Shown here one piece after another: positions 1-7,900 of a DNA stretch of 12,772 nt (position 1 is the stretch's first letter; each line of letters opens with the position of its first letter). The DNA is taken from NCBI GenBank assembly GCA_041164825.1, contig JBEAOO010000107.1, forward strand, positions 1 to 12,772. The letters run 5' to 3'. Below the pieces are notes generated by a model. That model worked only from the letters and a program-made list of their open reading frames with translations, searched no databases and was not told the origin of the DNA. A program made the position numbers and the translations under genes. This stretch comes from JBEAOO01 sp041164825 (GTDB lineage: Bacteria > Pseudomonadota > Gammaproteobacteria > Burkholderiales > Burkholderiaceae_C).

Positions 1-1499
1 GCATCGCGGTGATCGGGGACGGGGCTCTTTCCGCGGGCATGGCGTTCGAGGCCCTCAACAATGCGGGCGTTCCCCACGATGGGCAGCGCGCCAAGCTACT
101 CGTGGTGCTCAACGACAACGACATGTCGATCTCGCCGCCGGTGGGCGCGCTCAACCGCTACCTGGCGCGTCTGCTCAGCGGCAAGTTTTACGCCGCGGCC
201 CGCCAGGGCGCCAAGAGCGTGCTCAAGAACACGCCGCTCTACGAGTTTGCCAAGCGCTTCGAGGAGCACACCAAGGGCATGGTCGTGCCCGGCACGATCT
301 TCGAGGAGTTCGGCTTCAACTACGTCGGCCCCATCGACGGCCACGACCTCGACTCGCTGATCCCCACGCTGGAAAACCTGCGCCAGGCCAAGGGCCCGCA
401 GTTTCTGCACGTGGTCACCAAAAAAGGCTTTGGCTACAAGCTGGCCGAGGCCGACCCGGTCAACTACCACGGCCCCGGCAAGTTCGACCCCGCCGTGGGT
501 CTGACCCCGCCGGCCAGCCCCGCCAAAACCACCTTCACCCAGGTGTTCGGCCAGTGGCTGTGCGACATGGCCGAGGCCGACAAGCGCCTGGTGGGCATCA
601 CCCCCGCCATGCGCGAGGGCTCGGGCATGGTCGAGTTCGAGCGCCGCTTCCCCACCCGGTATCACGACGTGGGCATTGCCGAGCAGCATGCCGTCACCTT
701 CGCCGCCGGCCTGGCCTGCGAGGGCCTCAAGCCCGTGCTGGCCATCTACTCCACCTTTTTGCAGCGCGGCTACGACCAGGTCATTCACGACGTGGCGCTG
801 CAAAACCTGCCGGTGGTGTTCGCCATCGACCGCGCCGGCCTGGTGGGTGCCGACGGCGCCACGCATGCGGGCGCTTATGACATCGCCTACCTGCGCTGCA
901 TTCCCAACTTGGCCGTGCTCACGCCGTCCGACGAAAACGAATGCCGCCTGGCATTGAACACCGCCTTTGCGCAGCAGCAGCCTGTGGCCGTGCGCTACCC
1001 GCGCGGTGCCGGCGTGGGCGTGGCGGTGCAAAAAGACCTGAGCTTGACCTTGCCCTGGGGCCAGGGCGACGTGCGCCGCGAGAGCCGCCTGCCTGCCCAA
1101 GGCAGCCAACCCCGCATCGCCCTCCTGGCCTTCGGCACCTTGCTGCACCCGGCCTTGGCCGCGGCCGAGAAGCTCGATGCCACGGTGGCCAACATGCGCT
1201 TCGTGAAGCCGCTCGACGTGGCGCTGTTGACCCGCTTGGCGCGCGAGCACGATGCGCTGGTGACAGTGGAAGACAGCTGCCTCATGGGTGGCGCCGGCAG
1301 CGCCGTGCTCGAAGCGCTGCAGGCCGCCGGCATCAGCATGCCGGTGCTCACGCTCGGTTTGCCCGACGAATTCATCGAGCACGGCGATGTGGCCAAGCTG
1401 CATGCGGGCGTGGGCCTGGATGCCGCGGGCATCGAGCGGTCGGTGCTCAAGCGTTTTGCCGCGCCACCCAGCCTGGTTCGCCCCGCCGCTTCCGCTTAA
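1..1499 (+). CDS. dxs: 1-deoxy-D-xylulose-5-phosphate synthase, 5'-truncated
   Basis: DXS condenses pyruvate with glyceraldehyde 3-phosphate to 1-deoxy-D-xylulose 5-phosphate, using thiamine diphosphate (ThDP), in the cytosol. This is the entry step of the MEP isoprenoid pathway and also feeds thiamine and pyridoxal synthesis. The frame begins at position 3 and is open from the window edge, so the GTG at 9 is an internal valine, not a start. About 498 residues are present; by comparison with the usual 620-640 residues, roughly 140 N-terminal residues are missing. Visible signatures are the ThDP-binding GDGALSAGMAFEALNNAG motif at the very start, NDNDMSIS, and DVGIAEQHAVTFAAGLA with the family's catalytic glutamate codon at 681-683. 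Further on are YSTFLQRGYDQVIHDV, DRAGLVGADGATHAG, and the C-terminal transketolase segment with GGAGSAV and LGLPDEFIEHG. The TAA stop is at 1497-1499. Identity is secure; nothing looks broken. Confidence 0.97.
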   Translation, partial: IAVIGDGALSAGMAFEALNNAGVPHDGQRAKLLVVLNDNDMSISPPVGALNRYLARLLSGKFYAAARQGAKSVLKNTPLYEFAKRFEEHTKGMVVPGTIFEEFGFNYVGPIDGHDLDSLIPTLENLRQAKGPQFLHVVTKKGFGYKLAEADPVNYHGPGKFDPAVGLTPPASPAKTTFTQVFGQWLCDMAEADKRLVGITPAMREGSGMVEFERRFPTRYHDVGIAEQHAVTFAAGLACEGLKPVLAIYSTFLQRGYDQVIHDVALQNLPVVFAIDRAGLVGADGATHAGAYDIAYLRCIPNLAVLTPSDENECRLALNTAFAQQQPVAVRYPRGAGVGVAVQKDLSLTLPWGQGDVRRESRLPAQGSQPRIALLAFGTLLHPALAAAEKLDATVANMRFVKPLDVALLTRLAREHDALVTVEDSCLMGGAGSAVLEALQAAGISMPVLTLGLPDEFIEHGDVAKLHAGVGLDAAGIERSVLKRFAAPPSLVRPAASA

Positions 1500-1546
1500 C
1501 CGGCACAGCAGGTGAGGGCGCGCCCGCCACCCGCCCATCAATTGTT

Positions 1547-1563
1547 TTGATCGCAGAGATCAA
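1547..1563. promoter_or_regulatory. Inverted repeat in the dxs-folE2 gap
   Basis: TTGATC (1547-1552) and GATCAA (1558-1563) form a perfect 6-bp inverted repeat around the 5-nt spacer GCAGA. It lies 47 bp after the dxs stop and 115 bp before the folE2 start. It could be an operator or a small hairpin. It lacks a U-tract, so it does not look like an intrinsic terminator. The TTGAT/ATCAA half-sites resemble FNR/ANR halves, but the gap between them is 7 nt instead of 4. The rest of the 1500-1678 gap shows no convincing sigma-70 promoter. A loose TTGCTC (1568-1573) followed 15 nt later by AAAAAT is too poor to call. Confidence 0.3.
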
Positions 1564-1678
1564 CACCTTGCTCAGACAGGGTGCACTGAAAAATGCGATC
1601 CTTCAGGCCTTGGCTGCACCACACCGCAGCGCGGGTGACCAACCCACCCGCTGCCCATTGCCCCCCGGAATTGCTCTC

Positions 1679-2470
1679 ATGACGAACTTGAAAGACGCGC
1701 TGCACATCCCCGACACCCAGAGCGAGCGCGACGAGCGCCACCTGGCCATCCAGCGCGTGGGCGTCAAGGATGTGCGCTACCCGCTGCAGATCCGTGTCGG
1801 CACGGCCGCCCAGCCCACCGTCGCCTCCTGGGACCTCGACGTGGCCCTGCCCGCCGAGCAAAAAGGCACGCACATGTCGCGCTTTGTGGCCTGGCTCGAC
1901 GCGCTGGACGCCCCCATGGACCGCGCCAGCCTGGCCGACGGCCTGGCCCGCATGCTCGACAAGCTGCACGCCACAGAGGGCCGCATCGAAGCGCGCTTCC
2001 CGTTTTTCATCCGCAAGCGCGCCCCGGTGAGTGGTGTCGAGAGCCTGCTTGAATACCAAGGCCGCTGGATCGCCGAAGCCCAGGCCGGCGTGAGCAGCAT
2101 CTGGGCCGAGGTGGTGGTGCCGGTGAAATCGCTGTGCCCGTGCTCGAAGGAAATCTCCGACTACGGCGCCCACAACCAGCGCTCCCACGTCACCATCCGC
2201 GCTGAGTTGCTGGCCGACATCAGCTGGAACGAGCTCGTGCGCTTCGCTGAAGAGAGCGGCTCCTGCGAAATCTGGCCCATGCTCAAACGCGCCGATGAAA
2301 AGTGGGTGACCGAGCGCGCCTACGAAAACCCCAAGTTCGTCGAAGACCTGGTGCGCGACGTGGCCCTGCGCCTGAACGCCGAACCGCGCATCGGCCGCTA
2401 CAGCGTCGACGTCGAGAACTTCGAGTCCATCCACGCCCACTCGGCGTTCGCGCGCATCGAGCGCGGTTGA
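1679..2470 (+). CDS. folE2: GTP cyclohydrolase FolE2 (type IB)
   Basis: FolE2 converts GTP to 7,8-dihydroneopterin triphosphate plus formate, the first step of folate synthesis and also a source of the queuosine precursor. It is the metal-flexible alternative to zinc-dependent FolE. The 263-residue product has the family's usual length. Visible motifs are PDTQSERDERHLAIQRVGVKDVRYP near the N-terminus (residues 11-35, seen here as its parts PDTQ and RVGVK.VRYPL). The active-site and metal segment CPCSKEISDYGAHNQRSH follows at 153-170, then SCEIWPMLKRADEKWVTE (195-212) and AYENPKFVEDLVRD (214-227). ATG 1679 is chosen because the family homology begins just after it. GGAA at 1667-1670 is a weak ribosome site. 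The frame stays open upstream into dxs, but that extension overlaps dxs and has no family resemblance. It lies 179 bp after dxs, so co-transcription is possible but not shown. Confidence 0.96.
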   Translation: MTNLKDALHIPDTQSERDERHLAIQRVGVKDVRYPLQIRVGTAAQPTVASWDLDVALPAEQKGTHMSRFVAWLDALDAPMDRASLADGLARMLDKLHATEGRIEARFPFFIRKRAPVSGVESLLEYQGRWIAEAQAGVSSIWAEVVVPVKSLCPCSKEISDYGAHNQRSHVTIRAELLADISWNELVRFAEESGSCEIWPMLKRADEKWVTERAYENPKFVEDLVRDVALRLNAEPRIGRYSVDVENFESIHAHSAFARIERG

Positions 2471-2482
2471 GCATGGGCTGAG

Positions 2483-2532
2483 TCGCCCACGCCGGGATGG
2501 TGGTGGGCGATCTCGGCCCGCCACCTGGCGGG
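2483..2532 (+). terminator. Two tandem hairpins after folE2, possible terminator
   Basis: The first stem is TCGCCCAC (2483-2490) with GTGGGCGA (2503-2510), a perfect 8-bp match around a 12-nt loop. The second is CCCGCC (2517-2522) with GGCGGG (2527-2532) around ACCT. They begin 13 nt after the folE2 stop. Neither is followed by a U-run, so the pair may work as a GC-rich hairpin or Rho-assisted terminator, or as a 3'-end stabiliser. Position immediately behind folE2 supports a boundary between the housekeeping genes and the tps locus. Confidence 0.45.
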
Positions 2533-2563
2533 GTGTGCACACCGTTTGCACGCCCTTGCACGC
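2532..2563. promoter_or_regulatory. Palindrome plus phased TGCAC repeats, candidate operator
   Basis: GGTGTGCACACC (2532-2543) is a perfect 12-bp palindrome. It is followed by two copies of TTGCACGC at 2546-2553 and 2556-2563, ten bp apart start to start. The TGCAC core therefore recurs at 2536, 2547 and 2557, on about the same face of the helix. The site lies about 285-315 bp upstream of tpsB. This looks like a protein-binding array, but no regulator is recognised and no promoter is visible beside it. Confidence 0.3.
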
Positions 2564-2716
2564 TGAGCCCCTCAAGCACCTGTCGATCGGCCCCCGAATG
2601 AGGGGTTTGTTGGCTGATGTCCCCGGTCTGCGCCATTGCTGCGTCACAGTGCACGGTTTTCGGCGAGGCCTGCCGTGACCGTCTCCGTCTGCCCGTCCAA
2701 TCCCCCTTCCAAACCG

Positions 2717-2757
2717 CACCTTGATCGCCGCTGGGCCTGGTGGGCCCACCTTGATCG
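2717..2757. repeat. Paired 11-bp direct repeats flanking a small hairpin
   Basis: CACCTTGATCG occurs at 2717-2727 and again at 2747-2757, exactly 30 bp apart. The spacer contains an inverted repeat, TGGGCC (2732-2737) with GGCCCA (2743-2748), whose right arm overlaps the second copy. The right copy ends 90 bp before the tpsB start. The spacing of about three helical turns and the position fit an activator site, but the function is unknown. Confidence 0.4.
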
Positions 2758-2833
2758 AGTGACGAACCGCCGTGCTCTGCAAGCGTCGCCCCGAGCAACG
2801 CCTGCGGACCCCAGCGCGGTCAGCGGCACCACC

Positions 2834-2840
2834 AGGGGGA
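2834..2840 (+). promoter_or_regulatory. Ribosome binding site of tpsB
   Basis: AGGGGGA sits 7 nt before the GTG at 2848. It is the only strong Shine-Dalgarno sequence near the N-terminus of this frame, and it decides the GTG start over later in-frame GTG codons such as the one at residue 28. Confidence 0.75.
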
Positions 2841-2847
2841 AGAGATC

Positions 2848-4686
2848 GTGGCAAAGTCAGTTTGTGCGGCCGTGCGGCCGCAGCAATCCGCATGGGCGGG
2901 GTCGGGGTCGGGGTTGCGGGCAGCGCAAGTGGGCGGCCTGTGGTGCGCCTTGGCCTTGGCGTCAACCGCTGGGGCGCAAAGCATGGCCGATGCGCCCACC
3001 AGTGTCGACGCCGCCGAGCAGCGCCGAGCCGCTGAACGCGAGGCAGTGAGGCGCAGCGCCCAAGAGCGCGATGCCTTTGTGCCGCGCCCTGTGGCCGCAG
3101 CCGATGCTGCCGCCAGTGCGCCTGCGGCCTTGCCCGCTGGCGAATCGCCTTGCTTTCCCATCCACCAACTGCACTGGCGTGGCGCCGACCCGGCGGCGTT
3201 CCCCGGGCTGATCGAGGCCTTGAGCGGCCCGGGTGCCGTTGATGCGCCGGTGTTGCCCCGCTGCCTGGGCGCACAAGGCGTGGGCCTGCTGCTCAAGCGG
3301 GCGCAAGACGCGCTCATCGCGGCTGGGTTTGTGACCACCCGGGTGCTCGCGGAGCCGCAAGACCTGCGCAGCGGCGAACTCACCCTCACGCTGATGCCGG
3401 GCCGCCTGCGCGTCACCCGCTTCAGCGAGGCCAGCAGCCCGCGCGCCACGGCCTGGAATGCGGTGCCCATCCGCCCTGGCCAGGTGCTGAACCTGCGCGA
3501 CATCGAGCAAGGCCTCGACAACTTCAAGCGCCTGCCCACGGTGGACGCCGCCATCCGCATCGCCCCCGCCGAGCAGCCCGGCGAGAGCGACTTGTTGATT
3601 GATTGGCAGCAGGGCTTTCCGCTGCGGCTGGCCGCTACGCTGGACGACAGCGGCGGCCGCGGCACCGGCAAATATCAAGGTGAGCTCACGCTCAGCGCCG
3701 ATCATTGGTTGGCGCTCAACGACTTGTTTTATGCCAGCGTCAGCCACGACCTGGGTGGTGGCGATGCCGACGCGCGTGGCACCCGCGGCCTCACGCTGCA
3801 CCACAGCCTGCCGCTCGGCCACTGGTTGCTCAGCACCACCGCCAGCGCCAGCCGGTTTGCGCAAAACGTGGCCGGCGCCAGCCAGAACTACAGCTACCGC
3901 GGCAGCAGCCGGCAGATGGAACTGCAACTGGCGCGAACCCTGCAGCGCGATGCCACAAGCAAAACCAGCGCCCATGTGCAGGCCTTTGTGCGCGCATCCA
4001 GCAACTTCATCGACGACACCGAGGTGGAGGTGCAGCGCAGGCGTGTGGGTGGTTGGGCCGTGGGCATCAACCACCATGTGGATCAAGGCCACCGCACGCT
4101 GGACCTGGCGGTGGACCACAAGCACGGCACCGGCGCCTTCGGCGCGCTGCCCGCACCCGAGCAGGCCTTTGGCGAAGGCACCTCGCGCTTCGCCTTGTTC
4201 ACCGCCAGCGCCGCGCTCACGCAAGGTTTTGAGCACGCCGGCCGTTCCTGGACCTACAGCGGTCAGCTCCGTGCCCAACTCAACCGCACGCCGCTGGTGC
4301 CGCAAGACCGCTTTGCCATTGGCGGGCGCTACACCGTGCGCGGCTTTGACGGCGAAGCCACGCTCAGCGCCGAGCGCGGCTGGCTGCTGCGCAACGAGTG
4401 GTCCACCCAACTGGGCAGCAGCGCGCAACAGTGGTTTGTCGGCCTGGACCACGGCGCCGTGGGCGGCCCCAGTGCCGGCAGTCTGGCTGGGCGCCACCTC
4501 ACGGGCGCCGTCACGGGCGTGCGCGGCGCGCTGGGCCCCGTGCAATTCGAGGTGTTTGCGGGCGCGCCGCTGTGGAAGCCCGCGGGCATGAGCAGCGCCG
4601 GCCTCAGCACCGGCGTTCGCTTCAGCGTGGCCCTGGGGGCATCGCCCGGCGGTGTGGCGCAGGCGCCTGCCGCCACCGCACCTTGA
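2848..4686 (+). CDS. TpsB outer-membrane transporter (ShlB/FhaC/CdiB family)
   Basis: This is the transporter half of a two-partner (type Vb) secretion system. It is an Omp85-superfamily 16-strand beta-barrel that exports the adjacent TpsA across the outer membrane. The 612-residue length is slightly above FhaC/CdiB. A signal peptide with a long N-region ends in a hydrophobic stretch, with likely cleavage after AGA at residue 43. A charged helix (about 54-77) matches the plug helix H1. POTRA1 (about 100-187) has the ShlB-type cysteine pair C102/C139 and GFVTTRVL; POTRA2 follows, to about residue 255. The barrel carries RGTGKYQGELTLSADHWLALN-like strands and the family-defining VRGF at 497-500, the loop-6 motif. 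The GTG start is set by its ribosome site. An Ala/Pro-rich tail of 16 residues follows the last predicted strand (GVRFSVAL), which is odd for this family. The gene precedes tpsA by 62 bp, so one operon is likely. Substrate specificity is inferred from adjacency. Confidence 0.95.
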   Translation: MAKSVCAAVRPQQSAWAGSGSGLRAAQVGGLWCALALASTAGAQSMADAPTSVDAAEQRRAAEREAVRRSAQERDAFVPRPVAAADAAASAPAALPAGESPCFPIHQLHWRGADPAAFPGLIEALSGPGAVDAPVLPRCLGAQGVGLLLKRAQDALIAAGFVTTRVLAEPQDLRSGELTLTLMPGRLRVTRFSEASSPRATAWNAVPIRPGQVLNLRDIEQGLDNFKRLPTVDAAIRIAPAEQPGESDLLIDWQQGFPLRLAATLDDSGGRGTGKYQGELTLSADHWLALNDLFYASVSHDLGGGDADARGTRGLTLHHSLPLGHWLLSTTASASRFAQNVAGASQNYSYRGSSRQMELQLARTLQRDATSKTSAHVQAFVRASSNFIDDTEVEVQRRRVGGWAVGINHHVDQGHRTLDLAVDHKHGTGAFGALPAPEQAFGEGTSRFALFTASAALTQGFEHAGRSWTYSGQLRAQLNRTPLVPQDRFAIGGRYTVRGFDGEATLSAERGWLLRNEWSTQLGSSAQQWFVGLDHGAVGGPSAGSLAGRHLTGAVTGVRGALGPVQFEVFAGAPLWKPAGMSSAGLSTGVRFSVALGASPGGVAQAPAATAP

Positions 4687-4707
4687 ACTGACAACACAAC
4701 AAGCCAA

Positions 4708-4728
4708 GCGCAACGCGCAACGCGCAAC
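4708..4728 (+). repeat. Tandem heptamer repeat between tpsB and tpsA
   Basis: GCGCAAC is repeated three times perfectly (4708-4714, 4715-4721, 4722-4728), followed by a degenerate ACGCGAC. The array lies between the tpsB stop and the tpsA ribosome site. Copy-number change would alter the spacing of the tpsA leader without touching either coding frame. Confidence 0.7.
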
Positions 4729-4735
4729 ACGCGAC

Positions 4736-4742
4736 AGGGAGA
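4736..4742 (+). promoter_or_regulatory. Ribosome binding site of tpsA
   Basis: AGGGAGA ends 6 nt before ATG 4749. This fixes the start, which also coincides with the conserved MNK beginning of the extended signal peptide. Confidence 0.8.
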
Positions 4743-4748
4743 CCCACC

Positions 4749-4970
4749 ATGAACAAGCACTGCTTTCGCATTGTCTTCAACGCCCGCCGCGGCCAGCTCA
4801 TGGCGGTGGCCGAAATCACTGCAGCAGCGGGGCAGGGCGCCCCTGGCGAGCGCCGCGCTGCGGCCCAAAGCGCGGGCTGTGCTCTGAACACCGCGCTCGG
4901 GCCCCTGGCTCACGGCGTGATGCTGGCCCTGGGGCTCATGCTCCCCGCCGCATCGGGCGTGGCCTGGGCC
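4749..4970 (+). other. Extended signal peptide region and signal sequence of TpsA
   Basis: Residues 1-24 (MNKHCFRIVFNARRGQLMAV and the next few) match the extended signal peptide region found on very large type V proteins, which slows or redirects Sec targeting. A linker of about 30 residues follows, then a hydrophobic core (GVMLALGLMLPAASG) and a likely signal peptidase I site AWA|Q after residue 74. The two cysteines here (5 and 44) would be removed. Confidence 0.88.
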
Positions 4971-7900
4971 CAAGTGGTGGCCGACCCGAGTGCTGCCGCC
5001 GCCTTGCGCCCCACCGTGCTGCAAACCGCCAACGGCCTGCCGCAGGTCAACATCCAAACCCCCAACGCTGCCGGCCTCAGTCGCAACGCCTACAGCCAGT
5101 TTGATGTGACGCAACGCGGCCTCATCGTCAACAACAGCCGCAGTGGTGCTGCCACCGTGCTGGCCGGCCAGGTGGCGGCCAACCCCTGGCTCGCCACGGG
5201 CAGTGCGCGCGTCATCCTCAATGAGGTCAACAGCAGCGCGCCCAGCCAGCTCAAGGGCTACATCGAAGTGGCAGGCGCCAAGGCCGATCTCATCATCGCC
5301 AACCCCAGTGGCATCGTGGCCAATGGTGCGGGCTTCATCAACGCCGGCCGCGCCACGCTCAGCACCGGCACACCGGTGTTCAATGGCGCTGCGCTCAGCG
5401 GCTGGCAGGTCAGCCAAGGCGGCATCGTCATCGACGGCCTGGGGCTCGATGCCAGCCTCACCGATGCCACCGACATCCTCGCCCGTGCCATCGCCATCAA
5501 CGCTGGGTTGTGGGCCAACGATTTGCGCGCGGTGGCGGGGCCCAGCCTGGTGCCCGTCGACCCGCTGGCCGGCCCGGTGACTGCCGCGTTGGGCACGGGC
5601 CCCGTGCCCAACCTCGCGCTCGATGTGTCGCAACTCGGTGGCATGTATGCCGGCCGCATCCACCTCATCGGCACCGAGCAGGGCTTGGGTGTGCGCAACG
5701 CTGGCGTCATCGGCGCCACCGCGGGCGATGTGATCATCCAAAGCAACGGCTGGCTCAGCAACAGCGGCAGCCTGCAATCCAGCGGCCACAGCGCGCTGCA
5801 AGTGGCGGGCCCGCTGCTCAACAGCGGCGTGGTGTATGCCGGTGGCCTGCTGGGCGCCGAGTCGGGCGAGCGCATCAGCAACACCGGTGTGATGGCCGCG
5901 CAAAGTGATGTGGAACTCTCGGCCCCCAGCATCAGCAGCGCGCTCAACAGCGTGTTGGCCGCTGGCGTCAAGGCCGATGGCAGCTTGGGCAACCAAGGCG
6001 CGCTCACACTCAACGCCAGTGATGCCGTGCAGGCCTCGGGCCAGTTGCTGGCCGCTGGGCTCTTGAGCGTGCAGGGCAGCAGCATCTCGCTCGCCAGCAG
6101 CCAAGTCAGCGCGCAAAGCGCCCAACTCATCGCCACCGCGGGCGACGTGAGCACGGCCGGCGCCACGCTCACCGTGCCAGGCGCGCTCGACCTGCGTGCG
6201 GCCACCCTGCACAACGAAGGCGGCAGCCTCAACGCCGGGGCCCTGCGGCTGCAACTGGGAGAGCTGCGCAATGCCGGTGGCGCCCTGGTGCAAACCGGCA
6301 GCGCGCCCACCACCCTCAGCCTCAGCGCCACCGACGCCGTGCTCGACAACACCGGCGGCCTCATCGCCAGCAACGGCGTGAACCTCAGCCTCAGCGCGCC
6401 CACCGTGCTCAACACCGACGGGCAAATCTTGCACGCCGGCAGCGGCACCTTGGCCGTGGCCGCCAACACCCTGAGCGACCAGCGCGGGCAAATCACCAGC
6501 CTTGGCACGGTCGATCTGCAAGCCACCACCGTTGACCACCGCCAAGCCACGACCAGCGGCCAGCAACTGGCCGTGCGCGCGCAGCAGCTCGACAACAGCG
6601 GCGGGGTGTTGGACGGGCAGCTGGGGCTGGCCTTGAATGTGGTCACCGAGCTGATCAACACCGATGGCGTGATGCAGTCCCAAGCCGGTGCCATCAGCCT
6701 GGCTTCAGAGAACTTTGCCAACGGCAATGGCACCGTCTTGGCCGCCTCGGCGGTCTCGATCGATCTCAGCTCTCTGCTGTTGCCCTGGGGTGGCCTGTTC
6801 ACCAACGCGGGCAGTGTGTATGCCGCAGGTGCGCTCTCGGTGAGCGGCGGCACCGTGCTCAACGAAGGCATCCTGGCCGCCCAGGGCGATGTGAGCATCA
6901 CCGGCGACTTGGAAAGTGGGGGCCAAAGCGTGATCGCCGCCGGCGTGATGCCCGATGGCAGCCTCGGCGCCGTGGCGCGAGACCTCACCCTCACCAGCAC
7001 GGGCGACCACCTGTTTGCCAGTGGGCAGATCGTGGCCACCGGCACCCTGCGCATGAGCTCGAACCGCAGCCTCTCGCTCGATGGCAGCCACACCAGTGCG
7101 CGTGACATCGTGCTGGACGCGCCCTGGGCCGTGCTGACGGGCGACATGGGCGCGCGCCGCAAATACTACGGGCTCAGTGTGGATGGTTTTGTTCTCACCG
7201 ATGCGCCCGACCTCATCACACCCGATGATGGGTTTGGTCGGACCCGTCTGGTCCACGCCCAAGGCCCAGCCACGATCACGGCCACCGGCACCTACCGCGT
7301 CAACACCCGCACCCTGCGCAATGAAGGCGGCAGCACCACGGCGCAAGCCATGGAGCTCACACTGGGCAATCTGGCCAACCCGCTCGGGCAACTGATCCAC
7401 ACCGGCGATGGCGCCTTCACCTTGCGCCTGCCCAGTGGTCTGGAGGAACAAGGTTTCCTCAACAACACCGACGGTCTCATCGTCAATCAAGGTGCCGGCC
7501 TGATGACCTTGGAGGTGCCTGAGATCTGGGGCAACCGTGGTGTCATTGCCGCCGCCCAGAACCTCAGCTTGGATGTGGGGTGGCTCGACAACGCAGAGAG
7601 CCAGATCGCTGCCAAGCAGTTGAACATCCACGCCGACCATCTTTCCAACAGAGCGGGCGTCATTCTCCAAACCGGCAGCGATCCGGCGCAAGTTCGCATC
7701 AGCGACGCTCTCAACAACAGCCAGGGCCGCATCGCGAGCAACGGTGAATTGGCCGTGCATGCGGGCGTGCTGCACAACCGCGGTGGCCAACTGCAAGTGA
7801 CCGGTGGCCAAGCGCTGCGCGTGGATGTGGACGGCACGCTCTACAACCTGGAAAAAGGGCTCATCGCCGCCAGCGGCGAGCTGTCCGTGGTGGCGCAGGC

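Larger units (their letters stand above)
2471..2847. other. Non-coding interval between folE2 and tpsB
   Basis: This 377-bp GC-rich stretch has no credible gene. Short frames through it have no homology-like content and run into tpsB in other frames. It holds two adjacent hairpins right after folE2 (2483-2532), a 12-bp palindrome followed by phased TGCAC motifs (2532-2563), a weak CCCCTC/GAGGGG inverted repeat (2568-2605) followed by TTTGTT, and paired 11-bp direct repeats (2717-2757). The tpsB ribosome site is at its end. No good -35/-10 pair could be read. Since tpsB-tpsA must be transcribed from somewhere, the promoter is probably here, either weak in consensus or activator-dependent (inference). 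Confidence 0.7.

Noticed and set aside
1547..1563. FNR/ANR box upstream of folE2
   Set aside because: The half-sites TTGAT and ATCAA are perfect, but separated by 7 nt instead of the required 4.
941..1678. N-terminal extension of folE2 starting within dxs
   Set aside because: The extra 246 residues overlap dxs in another frame and are Arg/Ala/Pro-rich without family similarity. FolE2 homology begins just after ATG 1679.
2591..2611. Intrinsic terminator CCCC...GGGG followed by TTTGTT
   Set aside because: The stem is only about 4-6 bp depending on pairing, and the T-run is broken. Too weak to call separately.
2636..3049. Small plus-strand gene in the folE2-tpsB gap (137 codons)
   Set aside because: It overlaps the tpsB signal peptide in another frame, has no ribosome site, and its translation is unlike any protein family I recognise.
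96..3274. Minus-strand open frames of 481 and 578 codons under dxs, folE2 and the tpsB start
   Set aside because: They are antisense to well-identified genes, rich in Arg/Gly/Ala/His, without start signals or family resemblance, and explained by high GC at third positions.
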